DNA of 64,000 nt. Source: an uncultured Bacilli bacterium. GTDB lineage: Bacteria; Bacillota_I; Bacilli_A; RF39; UBA660. The DNA is taken from positions 124,001-188,000 of the forward strand of contig CAKOLO010000001.1 of the NCBI GenBank assembly GCA_934096235.1, in the 5' to 3' direction. The notes under the pieces are model-generated. The model did no database searches, was not told where the DNA came from, and saw only the letters and a list, made by a program, of their open reading frames with translations. Below, one piece after another: positions 34,325 through 44,575 of this stretch; position 1 is the stretch's first letter, and every line of letters starts with the position of its first letter. A program made the position numbers and the translations under genes.

Positions 34325-35185
34325 CTAAATTGGATTAACATGAATTATAACTAAGTATATTTCATCTATTTCTTTAATAATTTCTTTTTCTAATTTGTTT
34401 GCTATATCATGGCTATCAAAAGTACTCATATTACCATCAACATATATAGTAAAACTTATCTGATACTTATATCCTACAGGCGTAGAATTAAAATGAATTA
34501 CACGTTTTATCTCTTTATGTCTATCTATTATTTCATATACTTCACTCTTTGTTTCGGCTGATATAGACATATCCATCAGAACATTATAACTTTCAATAAA
34601 TAATTTAATAGATGTATATATAATCCAACATGATATTATAATACCTACTACTCCATCTAAAAAATAGATTCCATATATAGATAACACACAAGATATTAAG
34701 TTTACACTAGTAATAATCATATCATTAAAATGATCTCTTGAGTTAGCCTTAACAAGTAAATTATTATATTTTTTATAAATTTTATTAGTATACATATATA
34801 AATAAAATTTAACAATTATTGTAACTATACACACTACTATTAACCATATAGAAAAATCATATGTTTTACCATTTATCAAAGATATAAATGAATCTTTTAG
34901 TATGACCATAGCCATTAATATCATAGATATACTAATAAGCATTGAATATATATATTCAGCTTTACCATGTCCTAAATTATGATCATCATCACTTGGTTTG
35001 CTAGATATTTTGTTACCTATATATGTCATAAGTGAAGAAAAAATGTCTCCTGCACTATTAAATGCATCAGCAATCATTGCTTGACTTCCAGTTAAAAATG
35101 CAACAATACCTTTAATTATCATTAGAAGTATATTACCAAGTATTCCAAATATACTAGCTAACTTTGTACTTTTAAATCTATTCAT
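34325..35185 (-). CDS. Cation diffusion facilitator (CDF) metal exporter
   Basis: 286 residues, about six helices and a C-terminal cytoplasmic metal domain. Helix II motif ADAFNSAGDIFSS with the NLGHGKAEYI segment between helices II and III; helix V region NSRDHFNDMIITS in place of the usual HxxxD (here H-x-x-x-D as HFNDM). Proton-driven export of Zn, Mn or Fe. Next to mntP, so Mn is a reasonable guess. Confidence 0.88.
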   Translation of the reverse strand: MNRFKSTKLASIFGILGNILLMIIKGIVAFLTGSQAMIADAFNSAGDIFSSLMTYIGNKISSKPSDDDHNLGHGKAEYIYSMLISISMILMAMVILKDSFISLINGKTYDFSIWLIVVCIVTIIVKFYLYMYTNKIYKKYNNLLVKANSRDHFNDMIITSVNLISCVLSIYGIYFLDGVVGIIISCWIIYTSIKLFIESYNVLMDMSISAETKSEVYEIIDRHKEIKRVIHFNSTPVGYKYQISFTIYVDGNMSTFDSHDIANKLEKEIIKEIDEIYLVIIHVNPI

Positions 35186-35194
35186 AAATCCTCA

Positions 35195-36397
35195 CTATTC
35201 AAAATATTTTATAGTAAATATAGTACCAATATTAGGAGTACTTTTAACACTAATACTTCCATTATCTTTTTCTATTATTGATTTAGATAAAGCAAGTCCA
35301 ATTCCTACGCTATCTTTACTAGTATTTTTTCCTTTATAAAATCTATCAAATATATATGGCAGATCTTCAGAATTTATACCTACGCCATTATCTCTAATAA
35401 GTATTCTAGAATAAACTTTATTTTTAGTATAATTTACTTCCACAAAACCATCTTTTTCTATATGTTCAATAGAATTCTTAATAATATTAGAAAGTGCTTC
35501 TACTTCCCACATAAAATCACACTTAATAGTAGAACCCTTATCTCCTGAAACTTTAATACTAACGCCTTTTAACTCACTTAAAGCACTAACTTTCTTAATA
35601 GCTTCATCTACTATATCTTTAATTAATACTTCATCTTTATTAAATTTTATTACATTCGCATCAAACTTAGAAAGTTTAAGAAGATTTTGTACTAAAAAAT
35701 TAATATTTATTATTTCTCTTTTAATATTTATTAAGAACTTACGTCTAGTTTTAGAGTCCATCTCCTCATTATCAAGTATATTATCTATCATAATAGTTAT
35801 ACTCGTAAGAGGAGTTTTTAATTGATGACTAATATCACTTAAAGAATCTTTAAGATTTAATTTATCTTTTAAAGAATTATCTGCTTCACTTCTAAGCATT
35901 AAAGATGTTTTATATACTTCTTGTTTTAATATAGAAAGTTCATCTTCAGTATAATCTTCTATATCTATATCAAAGTTTCTCTTATTTATTTTAGATATTA
36001 ATTCTATAATTTTATTAATTTTCTTAGTTCTCTTAGACTTATTAATAACAAAATACACATATAAAGTAATAATAATTATAAAAAGAATACTAAGATCAAT
36101 AAACAAATGCTTTTTAAATAGTTTATCATTTTCTATAACAGAACTGCTTTTATCATTAATACCATATTTATTAAGTAAATCATCTTCACTCTCACTATTT
36201 AATATACCAACTAAATCACTTTCATTAACTTCAGGATATTTATTTATAACTTCATTAATTAAAGAATTAATTTTATTATTATAATTTATAGTATAAGTTT
36301 TATATTGATAATTTAAAAGTAAACCAAAAAGAACTAATGAAAACACACTAGTTATAATTATAAAAATTAATGTTTTCTTGTTTACTTTATTTTTCAT
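35195..36397 (-). CDS. Sensor histidine kinase
   Basis: 400 residues. Two membrane helices (about 9-27 and 95-115) enclosing a small extracellular domain of about 65 residues, so this is not the intramembrane-sensing BceS type. Phosphoacceptor His in SDISHQLKTPLTS, N box NIIKNSIEHI, G1 IRDNGVGI, F box FDRFYKG and G2 VGIGLAL. Start overlaps the regulator's stop by 11 bases. Works with the 36387 regulator. Confidence 0.9.
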   Translation of the reverse strand: MKNKVNKKTLIFIIITSVFSLVLFGLLLNYQYKTYTINYNNKINSLINEVINKYPEVNESDLVGILNSESEDDLLNKYGINDKSSSVIENDKLFKKHLFIDLSILFIIIITLYVYFVINKSKRTKKINKIIELISKINKRNFDIDIEDYTEDELSILKQEVYKTSLMLRSEADNSLKDKLNLKDSLSDISHQLKTPLTSITIMIDNILDNEEMDSKTRRKFLINIKREIININFLVQNLLKLSKFDANVIKFNKDEVLIKDIVDEAIKKVSALSELKGVSIKVSGDKGSTIKCDFMWEVEALSNIIKNSIEHIEKDGFVEVNYTKNKVYSRILIRDNGVGINSEDLPYIFDRFYKGKNTSKDSVGIGLALSKSIIEKDNGSISVKSTPNIGTIFTIKYFE

Positions 36398-37028
36398 CTA
36401 TCCTGTATCCTATTCCTTTTAATGTAATTATAATATCACTATCTATCTTTTCACGAATTCTTTTCATATAGACTGTAACAGTGTTATCATTAACATCATT
36501 CCCAGTCCATTCCCATATACTTTCAATTATTTTATCACGAGTAACTACTTTATTAATATTACTAAATAAAAGTCCTAATATCTTAACTTCTAACGTTGTT
36601 AAATTAATTATTTCATTATTTTTATATACACACATTCTATTAAGATCAAATGTAATATCACTTACACTTATAGTCTTTTTATTAAGTATTTTATTTATAC
36701 GAGCAATTAATTCACCAGTTCTAAAAGGCTTAGTTAAATAGTCACTTGCGCCCATATCTAAAGCATTAACTATGTCTTCCTCACTATCACGAGCTGTTAA
36801 GAATATAACAGGAATCTCCATATCTTTAATATAGTCTTTATATAAATCAAATCCATTCCCATCAGGTAAAGTAACATCAAGTATTATTAAATCTACTTTA
36901 TTATTTTCTAAATACTGAAGAGTGCTTTTAATATCAGAAACACTTACTAAATCTATCTTTTTAATCTTAAAAGAATATTCTAAACTCTCTCTTATATTTA
37001 AATTATCTTCTACAAGTAATATCTTCAT
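36387..37028 (-). CDS. OmpR-family response regulator
   Basis: 213 residues. Receiver with phospho-Asp in DLIILDVTLPDG, Thr in VIFLTARDSE and Lys in YLTKPFRTGEL, then a winged-helix DNA-binding domain (NLTTLEVKILGLLFSN, NTVTVYMKRIREKI). GAGGT ribosome site. First gene of the regulator-kinase pair; probably controls the neighbouring ABC transporter genes, though no operator is visible. Confidence 0.92.
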   Translation of the reverse strand: MKILLVEDNLNIRESLEYSFKIKKIDLVSVSDIKSTLQYLENNKVDLIILDVTLPDGNGFDLYKDYIKDMEIPVIFLTARDSEEDIVNALDMGASDYLTKPFRTGELIARINKILNKKTISVSDITFDLNRMCVYKNNEIINLTTLEVKILGLLFSNINKVVTRDKIIESIWEWTGNDVNDNTVTVYMKRIREKIDSDIIITLKGIGYRIDEK

Positions 37029-37049
37029 AATTTACCTCTTATTCATTAT

Positions 37050-37075
37050 AGCACAAAAAAGGACCTAAGTCCTTA
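37050..37075 (-). terminator. Terminator between ABC genes and the two-component pair
   Basis: On -: AAGGACTTAGGTCCTTTTTTG. Confidence 0.75.
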
Positions 37076-39691
37076 AATGTTTTCATTACGTATACTTTCT
37101 ATAATATTTTGTTTATTTACTTTCTTAACAGAATAATTCATTATAAAGAACACAAGTACAAATACAGCAAGTATACTAATTATTATACCTTGATATGGAA
37201 GTTCAAAAGCAAATGTTGTACCTCCTTGATTAAATGCCATATATATTAAGTATGAAAGAACTACTCCTATAGGAATACCTATTAATAATGATTTAGTGCT
37301 ATAAAATATACTTTCTAAATTAATAAGTTTATTAAATTCTCTTTGAGTCATTCCAATACTCTTTAATATAGCAAATTCACCAGTTCTAAGACTAATATTA
37401 GTATTTATTGTATTAAATATATTAGTAACACCAATTAAAGCTATAACAGTAATAAAACCATATAAGAATATTGCTACTAAAGTATATAAACCTTTAACAC
37501 TTCTCATTTGTTTATCTAAGTTACTTATACCATAGTCATCATAATTACTAAATATATTTTCAACATTTTCTTGAAGTTTATCTGGATTACTAGAATGAAT
37601 ATATATTGTATAACTTAAATACATATTATCTTTAAGATACTTATCAAAGTATTCATCACTCACTATTAAGAAAGATCCAGTAAATTGATTTTCAAGTCCA
37701 AGAGGTCTTTCATAAGTTACATATCCTACTTCGATAGTTTTTTCATCATATCCACCATTAACAAAATTAAATGCTTTACCACTTATACTATCCCCTTTTC
37801 TACTCTTTAAAACATCATATTCAACTTGTTTGCTAGTTCCATCAACATCAACATCATAGAAACTATTATTTATAAGAATTCCTTTATCTTTCACATCTTC
37901 CTTATTTAAGTTAAGACTTTTTAAATATCTATCGTATTCATCTTCTCCTATAGCCATAACTGAAACTTGCGTGTCACTACCAGGATCTATAAAATTTTCT
38001 TTTAGTAAAGCTTTTAACTTAGGATCATAATAATCACTTGATATAGCTAAATTAGTAAGTCTCTCTATACTAATTCTTTCCATATAATCAAGATTCAAAA
38101 ATTCTTTATATTCTTTTTCTACTTTATCTGGTTTAATAATATTAATAGATATATTATAGTTTTGAGTACCCATTTCTTTATCTATTTCTCTAAATCCAAG
38201 ATTCATAAAATATGTAAGAGCAATAAATACTGAAGTACATACTATTATAGATATAACAGTAGTTCTATATTTTTTTCTATTTCTCTTAATATTTTTATAT
38301 GATATTACTCCACCTACTCCAAATAGTATATTAATTATTTTAGGACATCTAATTTTTTTAGATTTAATTTTAATATCATCATTTCTTCTAATAGAACTTA
38401 TTGGACTTAATTTACTGGCTCTTCTAGCACTTTTCAAAGCTGATAAATATATTGTAATTGCACTAAGTAATATAGATATAAATATTGCTAAAAATGATGT
38501 TTTAAATACAAAACCAGCACCAATAAACATATCACTAGCAAGGTAATTACATAATTTAATTAATACGAATGATGCAAATATACCACTTAATATACCAAGA
38601 GGTACACCAATAATACCAAGTATAAACGCTTCATAAAGAACATTTTTCTTTATTTGTTTTCTAGTAGCTCCAATACTTCTAAACATCGCATATTGTTTAG
38701 TTTTCTCTGTAATAGATATATCAAAACTATTTTTAATACAAAATATAGACGTAATCATAATTATAAGTATTATAATAGCAGATATACTATATAACATATT
38801 CATAATATCATTACTAAAAGAAAAAGTTTCTAAACTAATCAAATAGAAGTTACATATTGTTTCATATTTTCTTTTATTAACTTCATCCATTACTTCATCA
38901 TTAGGACCCAAGTCACCAATTTCATATCTTTCATACATCTTAGCGTCAACACCAAGTATACTAGCAGTTACATTAAATCTATCTTTAATAGCTTCATTAG
39001 TATACTTAGTATACACATCATATTTGCCAGTATAACTTGTTGTATCAAGTTTAGTAATAAACGTATATCCAGGTGCAGTATAAGGTTCTATCATTTTACC
39101 AGGTCTTTCAATAACGCCAACTATTTTATATGTATGAACACTTTCAGCCTTAAATTTTTCTTCATCACCTGTATATGGATTATTTTGATCTAAAGTATAG
39201 TTTTCACTATAACGTTTACCTATTTCTAAAGTTATATTATCCCCTATCTTATAGTCTATTCCTCCATTAGTTTTTAAATGTCTAGGAACTACTATTTCAT
39301 CTTCATTTTGTGGAAATCTTCCATCCATTAGTTCTATAGATAACTTATCAAATGCTTTACTATCAAAACTAACTATATGAGCATATACTTTATCAGGATT
39401 CTTACTGCCACTTAAATAACTATAACCAATTTCTTTAGTAAGATAATAATCACTTATATTTCTATTATTACTAAAATTCTTTATATCATTCGCATCTACT
39501 CTATAATAAGCATAATGAAAGTCACCAAGTTGTTTCTTTCCAAAAAGAATTATACTTTCTTTAAAACTAACAATCATACTACTAAGCGCACATATTAATG
39601 CAACTGACAAAATTATTCCAATTATAGTAACTATAGTTCTCTTTTTATTAAGTTTTAAATTTTTAATTGTAAGTTTATTAAGGATACTCAT
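37073..39691 (-). CDS. ABC transporter permease, two FtsX domains
   Basis: 872 residues: an N-terminal helix, an extracellular domain, three helices, then a second helix, extracellular domain and three helices. Both FtsX motifs are present (EKTKQYAMFRSIGATRKQIK and LRTGEFAILKSIGMTQREF). MacB/LolCE-like duplicated permease typical of Gram-positive exporters or antibiotic-peptide detoxifiers. The ATPase gene ends 2 bases upstream. The nearby two-component system suggests a peptide-stress module, but the BceAB-type large single loop is not seen. Confidence 0.88.
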   Translation of the reverse strand: MSILNKLTIKNLKLNKKRTIVTIIGIILSVALICALSSMIVSFKESIILFGKKQLGDFHYAYYRVDANDIKNFSNNRNISDYYLTKEIGYSYLSGSKNPDKVYAHIVSFDSKAFDKLSIELMDGRFPQNEDEIVVPRHLKTNGGIDYKIGDNITLEIGKRYSENYTLDQNNPYTGDEEKFKAESVHTYKIVGVIERPGKMIEPYTAPGYTFITKLDTTSYTGKYDVYTKYTNEAIKDRFNVTASILGVDAKMYERYEIGDLGPNDEVMDEVNKRKYETICNFYLISLETFSFSNDIMNMLYSISAIIILIIMITSIFCIKNSFDISITEKTKQYAMFRSIGATRKQIKKNVLYEAFILGIIGVPLGILSGIFASFVLIKLCNYLASDMFIGAGFVFKTSFLAIFISILLSAITIYLSALKSARRASKLSPISSIRRNDDIKIKSKKIRCPKIINILFGVGGVISYKNIKRNRKKYRTTVISIIVCTSVFIALTYFMNLGFREIDKEMGTQNYNISINIIKPDKVEKEYKEFLNLDYMERISIERLTNLAISSDYYDPKLKALLKENFIDPGSDTQVSVMAIGEDEYDRYLKSLNLNKEDVKDKGILINNSFYDVDVDGTSKQVEYDVLKSRKGDSISGKAFNFVNGGYDEKTIEVGYVTYERPLGLENQFTGSFLIVSDEYFDKYLKDNMYLSYTIYIHSSNPDKLQENVENIFSNYDDYGISNLDKQMRSVKGLYTLVAIFLYGFITVIALIGVTNIFNTINTNISLRTGEFAILKSIGMTQREFNKLINLESIFYSTKSLLIGIPIGVVLSYLIYMAFNQGGTTFAFELPYQGIIISILAVFVLVFFIMNYSVKKVNKQNIIESIRNENI

Positions 39692-39693
39692 AA

Positions 39694-40365
39694 CTATCTC
39701 TCCTTAACTATCTTTCCATCTTCTATAGTAATAATTCTGTCAGCCACAGCTGCTATATCTAAGTTATGTGTAATCATTATTATAGTTTGTTTATATTCTT
39801 TATTCATTTTTTTAAGTAGATTAACTACTTCATCACTACTTTTACTATCTAAGTTACCAGTTGGTTCATCCGCAAGTACTATCGCAGGTTTAGTAATTAA
39901 AGCCCTTCCTATAGATGTTCTTTGTTGTTGACCTCCAGATAACTCATTTGGTAAATGCTTACGTCTACTTTGAAGTCCAAGTACTTTAAGTAATTCATTT
40001 AGTTCAAACTTATCAACTTTTCTATTATCTAACTCTAATGGAAGAAGAATATTCTCTTCAACATTTAAAATAGGTATTAAGTTATAAAATTGATATATAA
40101 GTCCTACTTCTCTTCTTCTAAATATCGCAAGGTTATCACTACTTAAACTATAAATATCCTTTCCATCAATAAATACTTTTCCACTAGTTGGAGTATCAAC
40201 ACCACCCATCAAATGTAAAAGTGTACTCTTACCACTACCAGAAGCACCAACAATCGCAACAAATTCTCCCTTTTCTACAGAAAATGATACATGATCTAAA
40301 GCAACAACTTTATTATTATCTTTTCCATATATTTTAGTTAAATTATCAACTTTTAATATTTCCAT
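39694..40365 (-). CDS. ABC transporter ATPase partner
   Basis: 223 residues. Walker A GASGSGKSTLLHLMGG, Q loop YQFYNLIP, signature LSGGQQQRTSIGRAL, Walker B AIVLADEPTGNLDS, H loop THNLDIAA. MacB/LolD-type ATPase; energises the 37073 permease. AAAGGAAAG ribosome site. First gene of the set. Confidence 0.92.
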   Translation of the reverse strand: MEILKVDNLTKIYGKDNNKVVALDHVSFSVEKGEFVAIVGASGSGKSTLLHLMGGVDTPTSGKVFIDGKDIYSLSSDNLAIFRRREVGLIYQFYNLIPILNVEENILLPLELDNRKVDKFELNELLKVLGLQSRRKHLPNELSGGQQQRTSIGRALITKPAIVLADEPTGNLDSKSSDEVVNLLKKMNKEYKQTIIMITHNLDIAAVADRIITIEDGKIVKER

Positions 40366-40436
40366 AATATCTTTCCTTTCAAATACACTTACATTTTATG
40401 AAACAAAAGTGACTTTAGAGTGACAAAAAAGAAATA

Positions 40437-40826
40437 TCATAGATACTTCTTTAAATCACATTCAAAACTTATTATTCCATTAAAATCAACAGTATTAAAA
40501 CTTATATTAAATTCATAATTATTATTATCTATTCTAAAAAGATCTATATCACATGTTGTATCTAAATAAGTTAAACCATTATATGTAAACATAGTCTCAC
40601 CTTCAAATAGATAACTTTCATCTAAACAAACTTCATCATTAATTTTTATATTAAATATTTTATCGATATCACTAAATATAAACCTAAATGTAAAGTCATC
40701 ATCTTTAATAACACCATTTACTTCTATAGCAAGTGTTTTACTTTTTTTATCATTGATTTCTATTTCTAATGGATAAACTTCTATATTTTCTTTGTCTGAA
40801 TCAATGTATTTACTTATCTTAAACAT
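40437..40826 (-). CDS. Uncharacterised 129-residue protein
   Basis: Not recognised. Acidic and beta-rich, no signal peptide: VYPLEIEINDKKSKTLAIEV, DFTFRFIFSDIDKIFNI, FTYNGLTYLDTTCDIDLF. It starts 2 bases after the ybaK stop and is probably co-transcribed with it. Confidence 0.65.
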   Translation of the reverse strand: MFKISKYIDSDKENIEVYPLEIEINDKKSKTLAIEVNGVIKDDDFTFRFIFSDIDKIFNIKINDEVCLDESYLFEGETMFTYNGLTYLDTTCDIDLFRIDNNNYEFNISFNTVDFNGIISFECDLKKYL

Positions 40827-40828
40827 AT

Positions 40829-41305
40829 TTACTCCTTTATATCTTCCAAACTATAATCTATTACTTTAGAAAGTTCTTCAAGCGTTGTTTCTATTTGATA
40901 CCCTATCTTACCAGCACTAAAGTATATCTTATCATAATTTTTAGCACTCACATCTATTATAGTTTTAAATTGCTTTTTCATTCCAACTGGTGAACATCCT
41001 CCATGAATATAACCAGTAAGAGATAATAGCTCTTTAGACTTAATCATTTCTATAGATTTTTCATTCACTACTTTACTTGCCTTCTTTAAATCTAAATTAG
41101 ATGATACTGGTACTAAAAATACATAATGATTATTACTTTTGCCAACTGTTACTAAAGTCTTAAATACAACGTTAGGATCCTCTTTTAATACACTAGCTAC
41201 ATCTAAACCGCTTATCATATCAGTATCACTATAATCATGTATATTATAAACAATATTTTTTTGATCAAGTATTCTCATAACATTAGTTTTTTCTTGTTTT
41301 TTCAT
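40829..41305 (-). CDS. ybaK: YbaK/EbsC-type aminoacyl-tRNA deacylase
   Basis: Hydrolyses mis-charged Cys-tRNA(Pro) or a related species. 158 residues with the family motifs DPNVVFKTLV (catalytic Lys), YVFLVPVS, LTGYIHGGCSPVGMKK and IDVSAKNYDKIYFSAGKIGYQIE. Intact and of normal length. GGTGATTT ribosome site. Confidence 0.9.
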   Translation of the reverse strand: MKKQEKTNVMRILDQKNIVYNIHDYSDTDMISGLDVASVLKEDPNVVFKTLVTVGKSNNHYVFLVPVSSNLDLKKASKVVNEKSIEMIKSKELLSLTGYIHGGCSPVGMKKQFKTIIDVSAKNYDKIYFSAGKIGYQIETTLEELSKVIDYSLEDIKE

Positions 41306-41398
41306 TAAATCACCAAAAATATTATATCATATATTGTAATTATTAAAAAAAATATGTTATATTTAATGTATAAGAAAATATAGGAGGGAGTTTTGGTA

Positions 41399-42463
41399 AT
41401 GAAATCAAATCGTTTCGGTAAAATATCTTTTTGGAAATTTGGATTTTGTATATTAATAGTTCTATTTCATATAGCATCTATATACCCTGATTTTAGATAT
41501 AACTTTAGGTACGGAAGTATTGGAGTAGAATTTTTCTTTTTAGTGTCTGGATACTTTTTAGCAAAAAAATGTATTTCTTACGAACCTAAAGAAAGTCTTG
41601 GTGAAGAAACATTTAATTTTATGAAAAGTAAAATTAAAAAGTTTATCCCATATATAATACTTTTAATGATAGTTGGCATCCCATATCTAACATTTATAAA
41701 ACACTATACTCTAACAGAACATGTAATGACATTTTATAAAATATTATTAATACCAACTAATATAGATACAGACCCATCTGTATATGGGATACTTTGGTAC
41801 TTAACAACAATGATAGTAGTAGAAACAGTAATGTTTCCATTAATAGTAAAACATAAAAAGAATTTTATATATATAATAAGTCCAATAATAGTAATATTAT
41901 TAATGAATTATATATTAGTTGAAACTAAAATTATAGTATCTCCGTGGACTAAGACACCATTCGCATTAAAAGGAATATTAAGAGGATTCTTAGTAATGAA
42001 TCTAGGTATGTATTTATATATACTAAGTGAAAAATTCAATAAAATTAAACTTACTAAATTATCAAAAGCAATACTACCAATTATAGAAATATTCTTATAT
42101 TTAAGTATATTCTATATATCTAATATTAAGAGTGCTCATTCAAAATTTGATATATTTATGCTTATATTAATCAGTATAGGACTTCTTATTTCAGCAAATA
42201 CAAATGTATATTTAACAAAAATCTCTAATAATAAAGTTTTCTATTTTTTAGAAAAATTAAGCTTACCAATGTATATTTACCAATGGGTAATAATTTACGG
42301 ATTAGAAGTACTTTTAAGAAAGCTAGGTGTCATTACTAACTACTGGATATTCTCCCTTCTTACAATATTAATTCTAATATTTGTAAGTATAATAGTTATG
42401 TATATAATTAAGTTTTATGAAAAGAATAAATATAAAATCACTAGATTATTTATAGAAGAATAA
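41399..42463 (+). CDS. Membrane acyltransferase (Acyl_transf_3/OafA-like)
   Basis: 354 residues, about ten helices. N terminus FWKFGFCILIVLFHIA contains the catalytic-type His of the family, then GSIGVEFFFLVSGYFLAKK. Probably O-acetylates a surface glycan or lipid. AGGAGGGAG lies upstream; ATG 41399 is chosen, though TTG 41393 is also well spaced. On +, against its neighbours, and flanked by a shared terminator. Confidence 0.85.
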   Translation: MKSNRFGKISFWKFGFCILIVLFHIASIYPDFRYNFRYGSIGVEFFFLVSGYFLAKKCISYEPKESLGEETFNFMKSKIKKFIPYIILLMIVGIPYLTFIKHYTLTEHVMTFYKILLIPTNIDTDPSVYGILWYLTTMIVVETVMFPLIVKHKKNFIYIISPIIVILLMNYILVETKIIVSPWTKTPFALKGILRGFLVMNLGMYLYILSEKFNKIKLTKLSKAILPIIEIFLYLSIFYISNIKSAHSKFDIFMLILISIGLLISANTNVYLTKISNNKVFYFLEKLSLPMYIYQWVIIYGLEVLLRKLGVITNYWIFSLLTILILIFVSIIVMYIIKFYEKNKYKITRLFIEE

Positions 42464-42465
42464 AC

Positions 42466-42493
42466 AAAATGGAGTTAATAAAACTCCATTTTA
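42466..42493. terminator. Bidirectional terminator
   Basis: AAAATGGAGTT, AATA, AACTCCATTTT, between convergent genes. Confidence 0.8.
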
Positions 42494-43150
42494 TAATACA
42501 TATAAATATATAGCTAAATAATGAAATATAGTACCTGCTATACAAAAGAAATGAAATGCAGAGTGCATATATTTCTTTTTAGATCCAAGTCCATATAATA
42601 AAGCACCTACTGAATACATTACCCCGCCAAGTATTATTAAAATAAGTCCAGTTACTCCAACACCATTAATTAAAGGTTTAATGAAAAATAATGCACTCCA
42701 CCCATTAACTAAATGACATACTACTTCAATCTTTTCATTTTTGTCTACATCTATCGCAGAAAATATAATTCCAAGTAATGTAACAAACCCTACAATACCA
42801 AAATATAGCCAACCATATACTCCACCCATTCCAACTAAAGCAATTGGTATAATAGTGCCAAATACAAGTAAAAATACATTGCAGTGATCAATTACTCTCA
42901 TAACCTTTTTACCAGTTATTCTAGGACTTAAAGCATGATATATACATGATATAGTATATAAAAGTATCATTGTTGTTCCAAATAAAGTAACAGTTGTTAC
43001 AGCCATCGCACCCACTTTACTAGCTTTTATTATAAGCATTACAAGTCCCCATATACTAAAAGCAGCAGCTATTCCATGAGAAATAGAATTTACTAATTCC
43101 TCACTCAAAGTATAACTAGGTATACTAATTCTTTCTTTTTTCTTTTCCAT
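42491..43150 (-). CDS. Hemolysin III (PAQR-like) membrane protein
   Basis: 219 residues, seven helices. Family signatures: SISHGIAAAFSIWG, SCIYHALSP, RVIDHCNVFLLVFGT and SAFHFFCIAGTIFHYLAI hold the conserved Ser/Asp/His metal-site residues of the YqfA/PAQR superfamily. The name is historical; real function in bacteria is unclear. Confidence 0.9.
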   Translation of the reverse strand: MEKKKERISIPSYTLSEELVNSISHGIAAAFSIWGLVMLIIKASKVGAMAVTTVTLFGTTMILLYTISCIYHALSPRITGKKVMRVIDHCNVFLLVFGTIIPIALVGMGGVYGWLYFGIVGFVTLLGIIFSAIDVDKNEKIEVVCHLVNGWSALFFIKPLINGVGVTGLILIILGGVMYSVGALLYGLGSKKKYMHSAFHFFCIAGTIFHYLAIYLYVL

Positions 43151-43159
43151 CTTGTCTCC

Positions 43160-43675
43160 TTACAAATATCTAACTATTTCATTAATATCTTTTCTGTTAT
43201 CATGAAGCTTACTAGGTCCAAATCCATCTTTAGTATAACCAAGCATTATTAAACAGATTGGAACTATATTATTAGGTAAATTAAATTCATGAGAAACATC
43301 CTTACTATTAAACATACGAACCCATACAGAATTAATACCTAAATCAGTTGCTTCAAGTATCATATGAGTAGCAACTATACTAGCATCCATTTCATATGAA
43401 TCATATCCGCTTTCTAACTCATTTTTCCAAGATATATTAGTATCAGAACAAACCATTAAACACACTGGTGCATTATATGTCATCTTACATACATTTCTAA
43501 GTTTAGACATTCCATCTTCACTTTTTATAACATAAATTACTTCAGGTTGTAAATTCTTAGCAGTAGGACTTATCCTACCACACTCTAATATTTTATTTAT
43601 ATCTTCATCACTAACTTTTTTATCACTAAAACTTCTAGTAGAATATCTCCTCTTAGCAAGTTCATAAAAACTCAT
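43160..43675 (-). CDS. Nitroreductase-family FMN oxidoreductase
   Basis: 171 residues. RRYSTRSFSDKKVSDEDI with FMN-binding Arg/Ser at the N terminus, CGRISPTAKNLQPEVIY, then ATDLGINSVWVRMFN and PICLIMLGY. A small NAD(P)H-dependent flavoenzyme; substrate unknown. GGAGGAAATT ribosome site; one of a run of closely spaced - strand genes. Confidence 0.88.
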   Translation of the reverse strand: MSFYELAKRRYSTRSFSDKKVSDEDINKILECGRISPTAKNLQPEVIYVIKSEDGMSKLRNVCKMTYNAPVCLMVCSDTNISWKNELESGYDSYEMDASIVATHMILEATDLGINSVWVRMFNSKDVSHEFNLPNNIVPICLIMLGYTKDGFGPSKLHDNRKDINEIVRYL

Positions 43676-43684
43676 AATTTCCTC

Positions 43685-44512
43685 CTACTTATCATAATCA
43701 TCTAAAAAACTATGATATTCACCATTCTTCTTAGTACCTAAAACACAATTTAAATTAATATTATCAAGTGCTTTAAATATATTATAATCTATTGACTTAT
43801 TTAATTTTCTAAGTTTTTTTATAAGTTCCTTCATTTCTTTTCTTTTAGATTCATTCTTATCACTTAATTCAAATCTTTCAGTAAACTTACAAGCACAATT
43901 TAAAAACATAAGTTTATTATAATTTTTCCATGATATTATAGCATCTTCCTTAACTAAATAAAGTGGTCTAATTAATTCTAATCCCTCATAATTATCAGAA
44001 TGTAATTTTGGCATCATCGTTTTAACTTCGGAACCATAAAGCATAGATAAAAGAGTTGTCTCTATAACATCATCAAAATGATGTCCAAGAGCTATTTTAT
44101 TACAACCTAATTCTTGTGCTTTACTATACAAGAATCCTCTTCTCATACGAGCACACAAATAACATGGTTTTTCACCACTTATAGTATTAACCACATCAAA
44201 TATATCACTATCAAACATTGTAATTGGAATATTCAAACGTTTAGCATTTAAATATATTAAATCTCTATTTTTATCATCATATCCAGGATTCATTACAACA
44301 TATTTCGCTTCGAATTTAACTTTACCATGACGCTCTAATTCTTGAATACATTTAGCAAGCAAAAATGAATCTTTTCCTCCACTTATACATACCATAACTT
44401 TATCATTTTCATTTATTAACTTATAATCTTGAACAGCTCTTACAAACTTACTCCATATATCTTTTCTATACTTAGTAATTAAACTTCTTTCTATTTCTTT
44501 ATATTCTTCCAT
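43685..44512 (-). CDS. TtcA-like PP-loop tRNA thiolase
   Basis: 275 residues. PP-loop CISGGKDSFLLAKC, CxxC in PCYLCARMRRG, and LGHHFDDVIETTLLSMLYG, the TtcA/TtuA group layout where Cys residues hold an Fe-S cluster. TtcA makes 2-thiocytidine at tRNA position 32; the exact target here is inferred. A third CxC-like site (LNCACKFTER) supports the Fe-S reading. Confidence 0.85.
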   Translation of the reverse strand: MEEYKEIERSLITKYRKDIWSKFVRAVQDYKLINENDKVMVCISGGKDSFLLAKCIQELERHGKVKFEAKYVVMNPGYDDKNRDLIYLNAKRLNIPITMFDSDIFDVVNTISGEKPCYLCARMRRGFLYSKAQELGCNKIALGHHFDDVIETTLLSMLYGSEVKTMMPKLHSDNYEGLELIRPLYLVKEDAIISWKNYNKLMFLNCACKFTERFELSDKNESKRKEMKELIKKLRKLNKSIDYNIFKALDNINLNCVLGTKKNGEYHSFLDDYDK

Positions 44513-44575
44513 ACATAACTCCTAAAACACATAGATATTTTAACATTTCAAAAGTAAGTATGTAAATACTCACTT

